Assembly: GCF_024345375.1 (NCBI RefSeq)
Contig: NZ_JAGQAZ010000002.1
Location: forward strand, 1-64,000
Length of the DNA: 64,000 bases
From: Cyanobium sp. WAJ14-Wanaka
Lineage (GTDB): Bacteria > Cyanobacteriota > Cyanobacteriia > PCC-6307 > Cyanobiaceae
Direction of reading: 5' to 3'
Within the stretch, counting starts at the first letter, position 1; each line of letters begins with the position of its first letter. This document shows positions 44,359 to 56,031 of this stretch, one piece after another. The notes beneath the pieces were generated by a model. The model had not been told where the DNA came from, did no database searches, and saw nothing but the letters and a program-made list of their open reading frames with translations. Both the position numbers and the translations under genes were made by a program.

Positions 44359-45670
44359 TTACGCCGGTTCAAGCCCCAAGCGGGCTAAGCCCAGTCGCGC
44401 CATTCGGCGCCTGGTGATCTGGTATCGCCGCAACGCCGCCGTCACCACCCTGGTGGATACGGCCACTTCGGCCGCCAGCTCCGCCGCCAGCTCAGCTGCA
44501 AACACTGCCGGGTCCGTGGCTGGGGCCGCGGTCTATGGCGCTGGGGCGGTGCTGCAACCCCTGGTGTTCGACCCCCTGCGCCGCCTGCAGCGGGGCATTG
44601 GCAGCGCCGAAGACGGCAGCATCAACGACGCCGATCGCCTCTGGGTGGCCGTCGATGGCATGGGGGGCGATTACGCCCCAGGGCCGATCCTGGAGGGCTG
44701 CCTGCGGGCCGTGGAACTGCTGCCCCTGAAGGTGCGTTTTGTGGCCGAGGAAGGCCCATTGCGCCAGGCGGTTCAGGCCATGGACCTCCAAGAGCAACTC
44801 GACCAAGCCCTGGAGCGGGGCCTGATCCAGCTGGTGGCGAGCGGCCCATCGGTGGGGATGAACGAGGAGGCCACGGTGGTGCGCAAAAAGCGCGACGCCA
44901 GCATCAACATGGCCATGGACCTGGTCAAAGAGGGCCTGGCCACGGCCGTTTATTCCGCCGGCAACTCCGGGGCAGTGATGGCCTCGGCCATTTTTCGGCT
45001 CGGTCGCCTCAAGGGCATCGACAGGCCCGCGATCGGGGCCCTCTTCCCCACCAAAAACCCCGAACTACAGGTGCTGGTGCTGGATGTGGGCGCCAACATG
45101 GACTGCAAGCCGGGATACCTGCACCAGTGGGCCCTGCTGGGCAACATCTACAGCCGCGATGTGCTGCAGGTGCCCAAGCCCCGCATCGGCCTGGTCAACA
45201 TCGGTGAAGAGGAGTGCAAGGGCAATGAGCTCTGTCTCAAGACCTACCCGCTCTTAGCGGCGGAAGAGCGCTTTGTCTTTGCTGGCAACTGCGAGGGCCG
45301 CGACATCCTCTCGGGCGATTTCGAGGTGGTGGTTTGCGATGGTTTCACCGGCAACGTGCTGCTGAAATTCCTGGAATCCGTGGGCAGTGTGCTGCTCGAT
45401 GTGATCAAGGAGGAGCTGCCCCGGGGCCGGCGCGGCAAGGTGGGTTCGGCCTTCCTGATCAACAACCTGCGGCGGATCAAAAAACGTCTCGACCATGCTG
45501 AGCACGGCGGCGCCCTACTGCTGGGGGTAAACGGCGTTTGCGTGATTGGCCATGGCAGCAGCAAGGCCCTATCCGTATTGAGCGCCCTGCGCCTGGCCCA
45601 TTCCGCCGCCAACCATGGGGTAATGGCCAACCTCTATGCCCTCAGCGCCAGCGCGCCTGTGGTTGACTGA
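44330..45670 (+). CDS. plsX: phosphate acyltransferase PlsX with N-terminal extension
   Basis: Converts acyl-ACP to acyl-phosphate, the first step of phospholipid synthesis. The 340-residue core has VAVDGMGGDYAPGPILEG, SAGNSGAVMASA and ILSGDFEVVVCDGFTGNV. Ahead of it is an extra segment of about 100 residues containing a basic patch (RAIRRLVIWYRR) and an Ala/Ser-rich stretch (SAASSAASSAANTAGS), probably an amphipathic membrane contact. The start codon is uncertain: TTG 44330 or 44339, both inside rpaB; an AAGGAG at 44347 has no in-frame start after it. Confidence 0.9.
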   Translation: MKPLPLKEPDYAGSSPKRAKPSRAIRRLVIWYRRNAAVTTLVDTATSAASSAASSAANTAGSVAGAAVYGAGAVLQPLVFDPLRRLQRGIGSAEDGSINDADRLWVAVDGMGGDYAPGPILEGCLRAVELLPLKVRFVAEEGPLRQAVQAMDLQEQLDQALERGLIQLVASGPSVGMNEEATVVRKKRDASINMAMDLVKEGLATAVYSAGNSGAVMASAIFRLGRLKGIDRPAIGALFPTKNPELQVLVLDVGANMDCKPGYLHQWALLGNIYSRDVLQVPKPRIGLVNIGEEECKGNELCLKTYPLLAAEERFVFAGNCEGRDILSGDFEVVVCDGFTGNVLLKFLESVGSVLLDVIKEELPRGRRGKVGSAFLINNLRRIKKRLDHAEHGGALLLGVNGVCVIGHGSSKALSVLSALRLAHSAANHGVMANLYALSASAPVVD

Positions 45671-45691
45671 CCTAATCTGTGGGCAGATCCT

Positions 45692-46747
45692 GTGTCGCTC
45701 GGCGGCATTGCTAAATCCGCCTACCCGGGCCCCGTTGCAACTACGGGCCTGGGCATGGCCCTGGTGGGTAGTGGCAGCGCCGTACCGGCCGCCAGCATCA
45801 GCAACACCCAGCTCAGCAGCCGGGTAGACACCAACGACGACTGGATCCGCAGCCGCACGGGCATCGCGGCGCGCCGGGTGGCGGGCCCCTCCGAATCCCT
45901 GACCGTGCTGGCCACGCGGGCGGCCCAGGCGGCCCTTGACCACGCCGGCTGGACAGCTGAGGATCTCGATCTGATCCTGCTGGCCACCTCCAGCCCCGAC
46001 GACCTCTTCGGCACCGCCCCGCGGGTGCAGGGGGCCCTGGGGGCCAAAAATGCCGTGGCCTTTGACCTCACCGCCGCCTGCAGTGGCTTTCTGTTTTCCC
46101 TGATCACCGCCAGCCAATACCTGGCCAGTGGGGCGATGCGGCGCGCCCTGGTGATCGGCGCCGACCAACTCAGCCGCTGGGTCGACTGGGACGACCGCAG
46201 CACCTGTGTGCTGTTTGGCGATGGGGCAGCGGCGGTGGCCGTGGAGGCCTGCCCAAGCTCTGAAAACGGGCTACTTGGCTTTCGGATGCGCTCCGACGGC
46301 AGTCGCAACGGCTGCCTAACCCTGGCCCAAATCCCCAGCCACGAACCGCTAATAGAAGGCCTCAGTGCCCAGAAGGGCGGCTTTGCGCCGATCCAAATGA
46401 ATGGCCAGGAGGTCTACAAGTTCGCGGTGCGGGAAGTGCCAGCAATCCTGGCGGAACTACTTGAGGCCACCGGCACCAGCGCTGACCAGTTGCAATGGCT
46501 GTTGTTGCACCAGGCCAACCAACGCATCCTCGATGCGGTGGCGGATCGTTTTTCGATGCCCCACGAACAGGTGCTCAGCAACCTCAGCCATTACGGCAAC
46601 ACCTCCGCCGCCACCATTCCGTTGATGCTCGATGAGGCCGTCAAGGATGGGCGGGTGCAGAGCGGCCATCTGTTGGCCAGCAGCGGCTTCGGCGCGGGCT
46701 TGAGCTGGGGGGCGGCCCTGCTGCGCTGGTCCGGGCCCCAGGGCTAA
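45692..46747 (+). CDS. fabH: 3-oxoacyl-ACP synthase III
   Basis: Condenses acetyl-CoA with malonyl-ACP to start fatty acid synthesis. 351 aa; catalytic triad visible as C130 (DLTAACSGF), H273 (LLHQAN) and N303 (HYGNTSA). Start GTG 45692; ATG at 45755 is possible. 21 bp after plsX. Confidence 0.96.
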   Translation: MSLGGIAKSAYPGPVATTGLGMALVGSGSAVPAASISNTQLSSRVDTNDDWIRSRTGIAARRVAGPSESLTVLATRAAQAALDHAGWTAEDLDLILLATSSPDDLFGTAPRVQGALGAKNAVAFDLTAACSGFLFSLITASQYLASGAMRRALVIGADQLSRWVDWDDRSTCVLFGDGAAAVAVEACPSSENGLLGFRMRSDGSRNGCLTLAQIPSHEPLIEGLSAQKGGFAPIQMNGQEVYKFAVREVPAILAELLEATGTSADQLQWLLLHQANQRILDAVADRFSMPHEQVLSNLSHYGNTSAATIPLMLDEAVKDGRVQSGHLLASSGFGAGLSWGAALLRWSGPQG

Positions 46748-46795
46748 AGGCGGCCGAGCCCTAATCTCCTGCCGACTGCATAAGAGGCCGGCTGC

Positions 46796-47704
46796 ATGGG
46801 CATTGCCTGGGTTTTTCCTGGTCAGGGATCACAAAAGGTCGGCATGGCCGGGGGCCTGCTGGAGCTGCCAGGGGCGCGGCAAGCCTTTGACCAGGCCTCG
46901 GCGCTAGTGGGTCGTGATCTGCTGGCGATCTGCCAAGGGGAAGCCGGCGATGCCGATGCAAGCGGCCTAGGCCCTAGCGATCTCAACGACACCCGCAACA
47001 CCCAGCCGGCGCTGTTCGTAATCGAAAGCCTGCTGGCAGGCCAACTGTGGGCCCAAGGCCGCCGCCCCTCCCTGGTGGCAGGCCACAGCCTCGGTGAATT
47101 GGTGGCCCTGCACGTGGCCGGGGTCTTCGACTTCAGCACTGGCCTGGAGCTGATGAAAATTCGCAGTGAGCTGATGGCCGCCGCCGGTGGCGGGGCCATG
47201 ACCGCCGTGATGGGCTTCGAGCGCGAGGAATTGGATGCCCTTGTGGTCGCCACCGATGGCGTGGTGATCGCCAACGACAACAGCAGTGCCCAGGTGGTGC
47301 TCTCTGGCCATCCCGAGGCCGTGGCAGCCGTAAGCAGCCAACTCACCTGCAAACGAGCCATCCCGCTGGCGGTCAGCGGTGCCTTCCACTCCCCCTTGAT
47401 GGATGAAGCAGCCCGGGCCTTTGCCGAAAAGCTCGAGACGGTGACCTTTGCCAATGCCCAGATTCCCGTGCTGAGCAACACCGATCCCCACCCTGAAACC
47501 AATGGGGACTCCCTTAAGGCCCGGCTGATCAACCAGATGACCACCGGGGTCCGCTGGCGAGAAATTATGGATCGTTTCAGTGCCGAGGGCGTCGAAACCA
47601 GCGTGGAAATTGGTCCCGGCAATGTGTTGAGCGGTTTAATCAAGCGCAGTTGCCCAGGCGTCACCACGGCCCAAATTGCCAACGCTGCGGATTTGGGGCT
47701 GTGA
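46796..47704 (+). CDS. fabD: malonyl CoA-ACP transacylase
   Basis: Makes malonyl-ACP for fatty acid elongation. 302 aa; VFPGQGSQKVGM at the N-terminus, nucleophile S98 in AGHSLGELVAL, partner H198 in SGAFHSPLM, and a C-terminal EIGPGNVLSGLIKR. ATG 46796. Its TGA overlaps the GTG start of plsC. Confidence 0.96.
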   Translation: MGIAWVFPGQGSQKVGMAGGLLELPGARQAFDQASALVGRDLLAICQGEAGDADASGLGPSDLNDTRNTQPALFVIESLLAGQLWAQGRRPSLVAGHSLGELVALHVAGVFDFSTGLELMKIRSELMAAAGGGAMTAVMGFEREELDALVVATDGVVIANDNSSAQVVLSGHPEAVAAVSSQLTCKRAIPLAVSGAFHSPLMDEAARAFAEKLETVTFANAQIPVLSNTDPHPETNGDSLKARLINQMTTGVRWREIMDRFSAEGVETSVEIGPGNVLSGLIKRSCPGVTTAQIANAADLGL

Positions 47705-48405
47705 ACCGACCGGTAGCGGCCGTGAAGCGGGTGCTGCGGCGGCGCAAACCAGCGGAGCCCCCTGGCCTGCTCAGCAACCCCAAACCGAGCCTCACCTATC
47801 GGCTAATCAGCTACCTGCTGGTTTTTCCGGTCTACCGGCTGCTGTTTCGCGGCCGCACCTTGGGAAACGCCCAGGTGCCCATGGATGGGGCCCTGGTGGT
47901 GGTGGCCAACCACGGATCCCACCTCGATCCACCCTTGCTGGGCCATGCCCTGGGCCGGCCCGTGGCCTTCATGGCCAAGGCGGAGCTATTCAAGGTGCCC
48001 CTCCTAGGGCGGATCATTCGGGCCTGCGGCGCCTATCCGGTGTCCCGCGGAGCCAGCGACCGAGAGGCGATCCGCGTTGCCACCGACCGACTGCTGGAGG
48101 GCTGGGCCACCGGGGTATTCATAGATGGCACCCGCCAGGCAAATGGACGGGTCAACAATCCCCAGGCCGGAGCAGCCCTGCTGGCGGCTAGGGCCGGCGC
48201 CCGCCTGCTGCCCGTGGCGATCATCAACAGCCACAGGGCCTTTGGCCCGGGCAATTCGGGCCTGAGGCTGCTGCCAATTCACATCCGCATCGGCACCCCG
48301 ATTCCGCCGCCCGCATCCCGTAAGCGGGCCGATTTAGATCTGGCCACCGCTGCCTGCCAAGAGCAAATCAACGGCCTGCTGGATCAGGGCCTAATCAGGC
48401 CCTAG
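47701..48405 (+). CDS. plsC: 1-acyl-sn-glycerol-3-phosphate acyltransferase
   Basis: Adds the second acyl chain to make phosphatidic acid. 234 aa; NHGSHLDP (HX4D catalytic motif), VAFMAKAELFKVPLLG, and VFIDGTRQANG where most family members read FPEGTRS. Start GTG 47701 overlapping the fabD stop (GTGA), completing a plsX-fabH-fabD-plsC set. Ends overlapping the YdcF-like gene. Confidence 0.92.
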   Translation: MNRPVAAVKRVLRRRKPAEPPGLLSNPKPSLTYRLISYLLVFPVYRLLFRGRTLGNAQVPMDGALVVVANHGSHLDPPLLGHALGRPVAFMAKAELFKVPLLGRIIRACGAYPVSRGASDREAIRVATDRLLEGWATGVFIDGTRQANGRVNNPQAGAALLAARAGARLLPVAIINSHRAFGPGNSGLRLLPIHIRIGTPIPPPASRKRADLDLATAACQEQINGLLDQGLIRP

Positions 48406-49064
48406 GGCTGGGGCTGGTTACTGAGCCAATGGCGGATGTCGTGGCCAGTAATCACCCATAGAACGGCCCTGGCCCCATCGCCCCAGACCTTGCCAGGGCC
48501 CTCCTGATGGCAGCTCTGGCCGCAGGGAACGGCCACCGGGGTGAGCTGGATACCCCGACTGCCCGCCACTATCCGGCCCACCAACAGGGCCCTTTCCATG
48601 TGGTCGCTGCTCGTGACAAGGAGGGCATGGCGAATGCGGGCACGGCGCAGCTCATCCACCAGGGAGGTGAAGTTGCTGAGGGTGTCGTGGGCGCGGTAAT
48701 CGAGCTGCACCTGCCGCGATGGCAAACCCACCCTCTGCTGAAACAGCCAGTGGGCGTATTCGGGGTTACTGCCGCCGGTGACCACCACCGGCAGCCCATC
48801 GCGCTGGGCCAGTTCAGCTGCCCTTTGCTCCCGGGCCACATCGCCACCAAGTACCAGGATCAGCTGGGGTGGGGGCGGAGCTGGCCACCACCAACCGCGC
48901 GACAACCACAACAGCCCGGCGGCCCCTAGGGCCCAGAAAAGCCGCTTCCAGGGCTTCCTTGGCCTGCGAATGCGCTGCCGGGAGCGGCCGCTAGTGGGGG
49001 GGCTGCTTTTAGGAGGGCGAGTGGTTGGGCGGCGACTGCGCTGACCCGGACGGGGGGGAGCCAT
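48402..49064 (-). CDS. YdcF/ElyC/SanA family (DUF218) protein
   Basis: A 220-aa protein with a very basic, Pro/Arg-rich N-terminal tail (about 40 residues), a single helix (about 42-58, LFWALGAAGLLWL) and the DUF218 domain (LILVLGGDVAREQRAAELA, VVVTGGSNPEYA, LLVTSSDHMERAL). Envelope-related in E. coli (ElyC/SanA). ATG 49064, 5 bp after the tsaB stop. Confidence 0.87.
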   Translation of the reverse strand: MAPPRPGQRSRRPTTRPPKSSPPTSGRSRQRIRRPRKPWKRLFWALGAAGLLWLSRGWWWPAPPPPQLILVLGGDVAREQRAAELAQRDGLPVVVTGGSNPEYAHWLFQQRVGLPSRQVQLDYRAHDTLSNFTSLVDELRRARIRHALLVTSSDHMERALLVGRIVAGSRGIQLTPVAVPCGQSCHQEGPGKVWGDGARAVLWVITGHDIRHWLSNQPQP

Positions 49065-49069
49065 CGCCG

Positions 49070-49750
49070 TTACTGCTGGGCCACCGAAGAGGTGGGATGA
49101 ACCGGAGAGGTGGGATAGATCGGCAAAACGGGTTGCCAGGGGCCGGGCCTGCCCTCGGCAGCGGCCAGGCATGCCATGTCCAACAGCTGATCCACATCCC
49201 CAGGCAGCTCGGGCTGGGCCGGCAGCTGGGGGCCTGGCGGCAGATCTAAACCACTCCCGTAAAGCCTGGCAGCCTCCAGCTCGATCACACCGCCCCAGGC
49301 GCTTACATCGGGGCCATAGCAACCGGCCACCACCCCACGCCGCGGCAGCTCCTGCACCAGCCAGGTGGGCTCCTGGATCTGCAGCCTGCGGGCTATCAAC
49401 AAACCCGAGCAAACCCCGTCGAGGGGCACCCCCAGCTGCTGGGCGAGGGTGCGGGCCATCACCACCGTGAGCCGGGTGCCAGTAAAGCCCCCAGGGCCAA
49501 TGGCCACCGCCAGGCGCGTAATCCGGGGCCACTGGTCGGCCGGGCAAACCTCCTCAACGGCCGTGAACAGATGGTTGGAGAGGGCTCGATCCAGGGGGAA
49601 AGCTCGGCTGAGCCTGCTAACAGCGATCGTCTCGCCCACCTGGTTCTGGCCCACCTGGCCCTGGGCCAGCCCAACTCCCAAGACGGCACTGGAGCTGTGC
49701 AGGGCCAGCACCAGGGAGCCATCGGCCTGCTCTGGGGCTACAAAACTCAT
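49070..49750 (-). CDS. tsaB: tRNA threonylcarbamoyladenosine biosynthesis protein TsaB
   Basis: Partner of TsaD in making t6A37 of tRNA. 226 aa, ASKHA fold: LVLALHSSSAVLGVGLAQG, then LAVAIGPGGFTGTRLTVVMARTLAQQLG. The ATG overlaps the ycf34 stop (ATGA). Confidence 0.9.
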   Translation of the reverse strand: MSFVAPEQADGSLVLALHSSSAVLGVGLAQGQVGQNQVGETIAVSRLSRAFPLDRALSNHLFTAVEEVCPADQWPRITRLAVAIGPGGFTGTRLTVVMARTLAQQLGVPLDGVCSGLLIARRLQIQEPTWLVQELPRRGVVAGCYGPDVSAWGGVIELEAARLYGSGLDLPPGPQLPAQPELPGDVDQLLDMACLAAAEGRPGPWQPVLPIYPTSPVHPTSSVAQQ

Positions 49751-49998
49751 GTGGGCACTGCCAACCCAGGCATCAGCCGCGCCCAGTGGCCAGGGTCGGC
49801 CTGGAAACTGCCGCAACTGCGTACATCCCACTCCACACCCACTTCTCCAGTGGGTAGGTCTTGGACCTGCACATGGATCCGGGGCTCCCTGGGAACAAAG
49901 TCTGGAGCTGGATTGAGATGGTTCACACCGTGCTGACTTTCCACAGCGTGGTAAGCCTGGCAGCGGTCGATCCAGTGGCAATCCACACAGATGCACAT
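49747..49998 (-). CDS. ycf34: Ycf34 family Fe-S protein
   Basis: An 83-aa protein starting MCICVDCHWIDRCQAYHAVE with four clustered cysteines (C2, C4, C7, C13), and ending in the conserved IEWDVRSCGSF-like VEWDVRSCGSFQAD. In Synechocystis, Ycf34 binds a Fe-S cluster and affects photosynthetic electron transport. Its ATG shares bases with the opposite-strand cca start (CATG). Confidence 0.92.
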   Translation of the reverse strand: MCICVDCHWIDRCQAYHAVESQHGVNHLNPAPDFVPREPRIHVQVQDLPTGEVGVEWDVRSCGSFQADPGHWARLMPGLAVPT

Positions 49999-51277
49999 GC
50001 CGCCACGGGCTGATCAGCAAGTCATTCTGGCGGGCCAGGCCACCCCCAGCGACTTAGCCGCCCTGGCCGAACTGGTGCGCCAGCGCCTGGCCGCCAACCC
50101 CTGGCCCCTGCCGCCTAGCAGCTTCCCGCCGGGCAGCGCCCTGGTGGGGGGGGCCGTGCGGGATGCCCTGCTCGATCGCCTCCGCCCATGCCCCGACCTG
50201 GACCTGGTGATTGCGGCGGATGCCATTGCCCTCGCCAAATCCTTGGCGCGCCAATGGGGCGGCACCGCCGTGGTGCTGGATGGGGAGCGCTGCATTGCCC
50301 GCCTGGTGCTCAAGGGTTGGACCCTCGACCTGGCCCGCCAAGCCGGCGCCGACCTGGAGGAAGACTTGGGCCGCCGTGATTTCAGCATCAATGCGATCGC
50401 CTGTCCCCTGGGCCAGGGCACTGCCCTGGTGGATCCGACGGGCGGGCTGCAGGATCTAAACGCCGGCCAACTGGTGGCCATTAGCGAAGCCAACCTCCAA
50501 GCCGATCCCCTGCGGTTGCTGCGCGGGCTGCGCTTGGCCAGCGAACTGGACTTCTGCCTAGGTGCAGCCAGCAGCGAATGGATTGCTCGCCACGCCCCAA
50601 TGCTGGGCCAGGTGGCCGGGGAGCGGGTGCTGGCGGAGCTGGAGAAGCTGGCGGCCTGCGCTAACGGTCACCGCGGCCTCCAAAGGGCCATGGAACTGGG
50701 GTTAATGGGCTGCTGGCAGGCCGATCCCGCCGGCCAAAGCCGCCTGGAGCAGCTGGGGGAAGGGGCCGCCAGCTGCCGCAATTTCAATCCGGCCGAGACA
50801 GCCGAATTCCTGCCCCTAGCCAGGTTGGCAGCCCTCTTCGCCCCCTCGGCCTTGGGGGCTCTACGCAGTAGCCGCCGTCTGCAAAAACGCTGCGGCCTCC
50901 TACGCCAGTGGCAGGCAACCTTGGCGAGCCATGGGGGCATAGAGGATCTGGTCAGCCTGGAAAACCTCGCCGAAATGGAGCGGTGGCAACTGCATCAAGA
51001 ACTAGAAGCAGACCTGCCGGCCCTACTCCTGGCCCTGCCGGTGGCTGAGGCTCGGGCGGCCCTGGCCCGTTGGCACGATCCCAGCGATCCCCTATTTCAC
51101 CCCCAATCCCCCATCGATGGGCGCACCCTCCAGCGGGAGCTTGGGATACCAGCGGGCAGGGAGCTCGGGAGCCTGCTGGAGCACCTCAGCCTGGAGCGGG
51201 CCTTCGCTCGCCTGCCTGGCGCCAGCCCGGAAGTGATGCTGGCCTGCCGGAAATGGTTAAACAGCCGCCGTGATTAA
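49991..51277 (+). CDS. CCA tRNA nucleotidyltransferase (class II poly(A) polymerase superfamily)
   Basis: Adds or repairs the 3' CCA of tRNAs; tRNA-Asn in this window lacks an encoded CCA. 428 aa; LVGGAVRDALLDRL and DLDLVIAADA (catalytic Asp pair), then RRDFSINAIA and DPLRLLRGLRLASELDFCL. ATG 49991 or 49997 would overlap the ycf34 start; a GTG at 50075 would avoid this and still precede the catalytic domain. Could be A- or C-adding in part. Confidence 0.9.
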   Translation: MHMPPRADQQVILAGQATPSDLAALAELVRQRLAANPWPLPPSSFPPGSALVGGAVRDALLDRLRPCPDLDLVIAADAIALAKSLARQWGGTAVVLDGERCIARLVLKGWTLDLARQAGADLEEDLGRRDFSINAIACPLGQGTALVDPTGGLQDLNAGQLVAISEANLQADPLRLLRGLRLASELDFCLGAASSEWIARHAPMLGQVAGERVLAELEKLAACANGHRGLQRAMELGLMGCWQADPAGQSRLEQLGEGAASCRNFNPAETAEFLPLARLAALFAPSALGALRSSRRLQKRCGLLRQWQATLASHGGIEDLVSLENLAEMERWQLHQELEADLPALLLALPVAEARAALARWHDPSDPLFHPQSPIDGRTLQRELGIPAGRELGSLLEHLSLERAFARLPGASPEVMLACRKWLNSRRD

Positions 51278-51279
51278 CT

Positions 51280-51308
51280 CTCTGGTGAAAAGGCGCCCAG
51301 AGGGTTTT
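51280..51308 (+). terminator. probable terminator after cca
   Basis: CTCTGG (51280-51285) pairs with CCAGAG (51297-51302) followed by GGTTTT. Weak T-run, so modest confidence. It would separate cca from the RRM gene. Confidence 0.5.
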
Positions 51309-51337
51309 CCTCAACGTCAAACCAATTTCTTCCTTCC

Positions 51338-51760
51338 ATGAGCATCCGCCTCTACGTCGGCAATCTGCCCCAGTCCTTTGAAGCAAAGGAGCTGGAGGCC
51401 CTGTTCACTGCCGTCGGCGAAGGGGTGCGCTTTAAGGCTGTCAACGACAGGGAAACGGGCGCCTGTCGCGGTTTTGGCTTTGCCAACGTTGACAGCCAAG
51501 CCATGGCCGATGCCGTAATCGAGCAACTCAACGGCAAGGAATTCGGCGGCAGCAGCCTGCGCATTGAGGTTTCTGAGCGCCGTGATGGCCGCGGCGGCAG
51601 CACCCCAACAGCTGGCGGCGGCGCAGCCAGCCCCGCCCGCAAGGCCGTCAACAAAGTGGTGCACGCCGACAGCGTCGACACAGAGGCTCCCGATCCCCGT
51701 TGGGCCGGCGAACTGGCCAAGCTCAAAAACCTGCTCGACAACCAAAAAGCGGCGGTTTAA
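51338..51760 (+). CDS. RRM-type RNA-binding protein
   Basis: A 140-aa protein with one RNA recognition motif: RLYVGNLPQSF (RNP2) and RGFGFANVDSQ (RNP1), then a Gly/Ala-rich linker and an acidic/amphipathic C-terminal helix. Cyanobacterial Rbp proteins are cold-inducible, and some localise photosystem mRNAs at thylakoids. ATG 51338. Confidence 0.92.
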   Translation: MSIRLYVGNLPQSFEAKELEALFTAVGEGVRFKAVNDRETGACRGFGFANVDSQAMADAVIEQLNGKEFGGSSLRIEVSERRDGRGGSTPTAGGGAASPARKAVNKVVHADSVDTEAPDPRWAGELAKLKNLLDNQKAAV

Positions 51761-51767
51761 GCCTCCC

Positions 51768-52659
51768 TTGGCCAGCTGGAATTGGCGCGGCCACAACATC
51801 AATTTCCTTAGGGCTGGTCGTAGCGATCAGCCCAATAAGGTGCTGCTCATTCACGGTTTTGGAGCTTCCATAGGCCATTGGCGCCAAAACATCCCTGCCC
51901 TTTCGGAGCAGGCCGATCTGATCGCCCTCGATTTACTTGGCTTTGGGGCCAGCGACAAACCCCGCTCCCACCTGGCGAACGAACCCGCCACAGCTGGCAG
52001 CGTCCGTTATTGCTTCGACCTTTGGGCAGAGCAAGTGGTTGATGCCGCCCAATATTTCCTTGCTGATCGCGGCCAGCTGCACCTAATAGGCAATTCAATC
52101 GGCGCCGTGGTCGCCCTGGCAGCTGCCAAGCGAATGGAGGCCCTAGGCACGGCCCCAACCCAGGTTGTGCTGATTGACTGTGCCCAAAGAACCCTCGACG
52201 ACAAACGGGCAGCCCAACTCTCCGGATTCGAACAAACCACCCGCCCTTTAACCAAACAACTGGTACGCCAACGCTGGCTGATATCGCCGCTCTTCCAGTT
52301 ACTAGCCCAACCTGGCTTCATTCGCCAAGTGCTGAACAAGGCCTACCCGAGTGGGGCCAACATCGACGCAGATTTAATAGAACTGCTTCATAAACCAAGT
52401 ACAACCCCAGGCGCAAGCGAGAGTTTTCGAGGCTTTGTGAACCTGTTCAATGATTACTTGGCACCAGAAATTTTGGCCGAGTTCAAGACACCTGTTCGCA
52501 TGCTTTGGGGAGAAAAAGACCCCTGGGAAGATGTGGTAGAAGCACAACGCTGGGCCGAGGATTTCGCCTGCATAAAAGAGTTAAGGGTGCTACCTGGTCT
52601 CGGACATTGCCCCCACGACGAGGCTCCAGAAATCGTCAATCCAATCCTCAAGGAGTGGA

Positions 52660-52688
<29 letters not shown>
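51768..52688 (+). CDS. alpha/beta hydrolase
   Basis: A 306-aa protein: HGFGASIGHWRQNIPALS (oxyanion), nucleophile Ser in LIGNSIGAVVAL, Asp near WGEKDPWED and His in LPGLGHCPHDEAP. Similar to the pheophytinase-like and haloalkane-dehalogenase-like esterases in cyanobacteria; substrate unknown. TTG 51768 is the best start, after the RRM gene. AT-richer in its second half than its neighbours. Overlaps crtB by 29 bp, convergent. Confidence 0.83.
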
Positions 52689-55028
<2,340 letters not shown>

Positions 55029-55069
55029 CTAAAGTGAAAAGGCTTGCTGCGTCCAGCAAATTTTCCAAC

Positions 55070-55423
55070 GTGTCTGAAGCCGAGATCCTGCTGAAGTCGA
55101 CCACCCGCCACGTGCGGATTTTCACCGCCAGCGTGGTGGACGGCAATCTCGTGCCGAAGCCTGGCGAGTTGACCATGGATCTAGACCCCGACAACGAATT
55201 TGTCTGGGATGGGCCGGTGCTGGCCAAGGTTCAGCAGCGCTTTGGCGAACTGGTGGATTCCTTCGCCGGCGCTGATTTGAGCGAATACAACCTGCGCCGC
55301 ATCGGCTCAGACCTGGAGGGCTTCATCCGCCAGCTCCTACAGGCCGGGGAGCTGCGCTACAACCCCGACGCCCGGGTGCTGAATTATTCGATGGGCCTCC
55401 CCCGCAGCCCTGAAAGCCTGTGA
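55070..55423 (+). CDS. ndhM: NAD(P)H-quinone oxidoreductase subunit M (NdhM)
   Basis: Oxygenic-photosynthesis-specific subunit of the NDH-1 peripheral arm. About 117 aa: [52 protein letters not shown] and [14 protein letters not shown] 55070 is preferred by comparison to family N-termini; GTG 55034 adds 12 residues. Its TGA overlaps the next GTG (GTGA). Confidence 0.94.
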   Translation: MSEAEILLKSTTRHVRIFTASVVDGNLVPKPGELTMDLDPDNEFVWDGPVLAKVQQRFGELVDSFAGADLSEYNLRRIGSDLEGFIRQLLQAGELRYNPDARVLNYSMGLPRSPESL

Positions 55424-56031
55424 CCCGCTCCCGCTATCGCCCTGACCCCAGATATGGGGAGGAAAGCCGCGGACCCAGCAGGGGGAACCCTGGCCGGGGG
55501 CCCGGCGGTCCTGGCGGCAATGGCCCCGGAGACGGCAAGGGACCCTTTCAGTTCAATGTGGCCACCGTGGCAGTGCTGGCGGGGGTGTTGGTGGTGGGAA
55601 TCGGCATTGGCACCAGCCTTTCCAGTAACACCCAGGGGGATCAGGGCAACATTGCCAGCAGCCAGCAGCTCGACATGGCCGTGGCCGACCCTGAGTTCTG
55701 CAAGCAGTGGGGAGCCAGCGCCTTCGTGATGGATGTTGAGCTCTACACAACCATGAACCCCAGCTCCAGCTTCGTCACCCAGCCGGCGCTCAAGCCCGGT
55801 TGCGTAATTCGCCGGGAGAACTGGAGTGTGCTCCAAAAAGAGGGGGCGGTAACGGCGGAGCAAATGCGTCAGTGCAAGCAGCGCATGAACACCTTCGCCT
55901 ACATCGGCTCGGTCAAGGACAAGCCGATCGTGCGCTGCGTCTACCAAACCGATATCAGCGAGAACAAATTCCTCACCAAGGGCGTCGCTGACGACACCGT
56001 GGGCATAACCCCTGAAGCGGACAAGTTCTAG
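55420..56031 (+). CDS. DUF3172 family membrane-anchored protein
   Basis: A 203-aa protein with a Gly/Pro/Arg-rich N-terminal region of about 45 residues, one transmembrane helix (about 48-67, [18 protein letters not shown]), and an extracytoplasmic domain with [15 protein letters not shown] and [13 protein letters not shown] match this to DUF3172, present throughout cyanobacteria; function unknown. Translationally coupled to ndhM by GTGA. Confidence 0.8.
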   Translation: MTRSRYRPDPRYGEESRGPSRGNPGRGPGGPGGNGPGDGKGPFQFNVATVAVLAGVLVVGIGIGTSLSSNTQGDQGNIASSQQLDMAVADPEFCKQWGASAFVMDVELYTTMNPSSSFVTQPALKPGCVIRRENWSVLQKEGAVTAEQMRQCKQRMNTFAYIGSVKDKPIVRCVYQTDISENKFLTKGVADDTVGITPEADKF

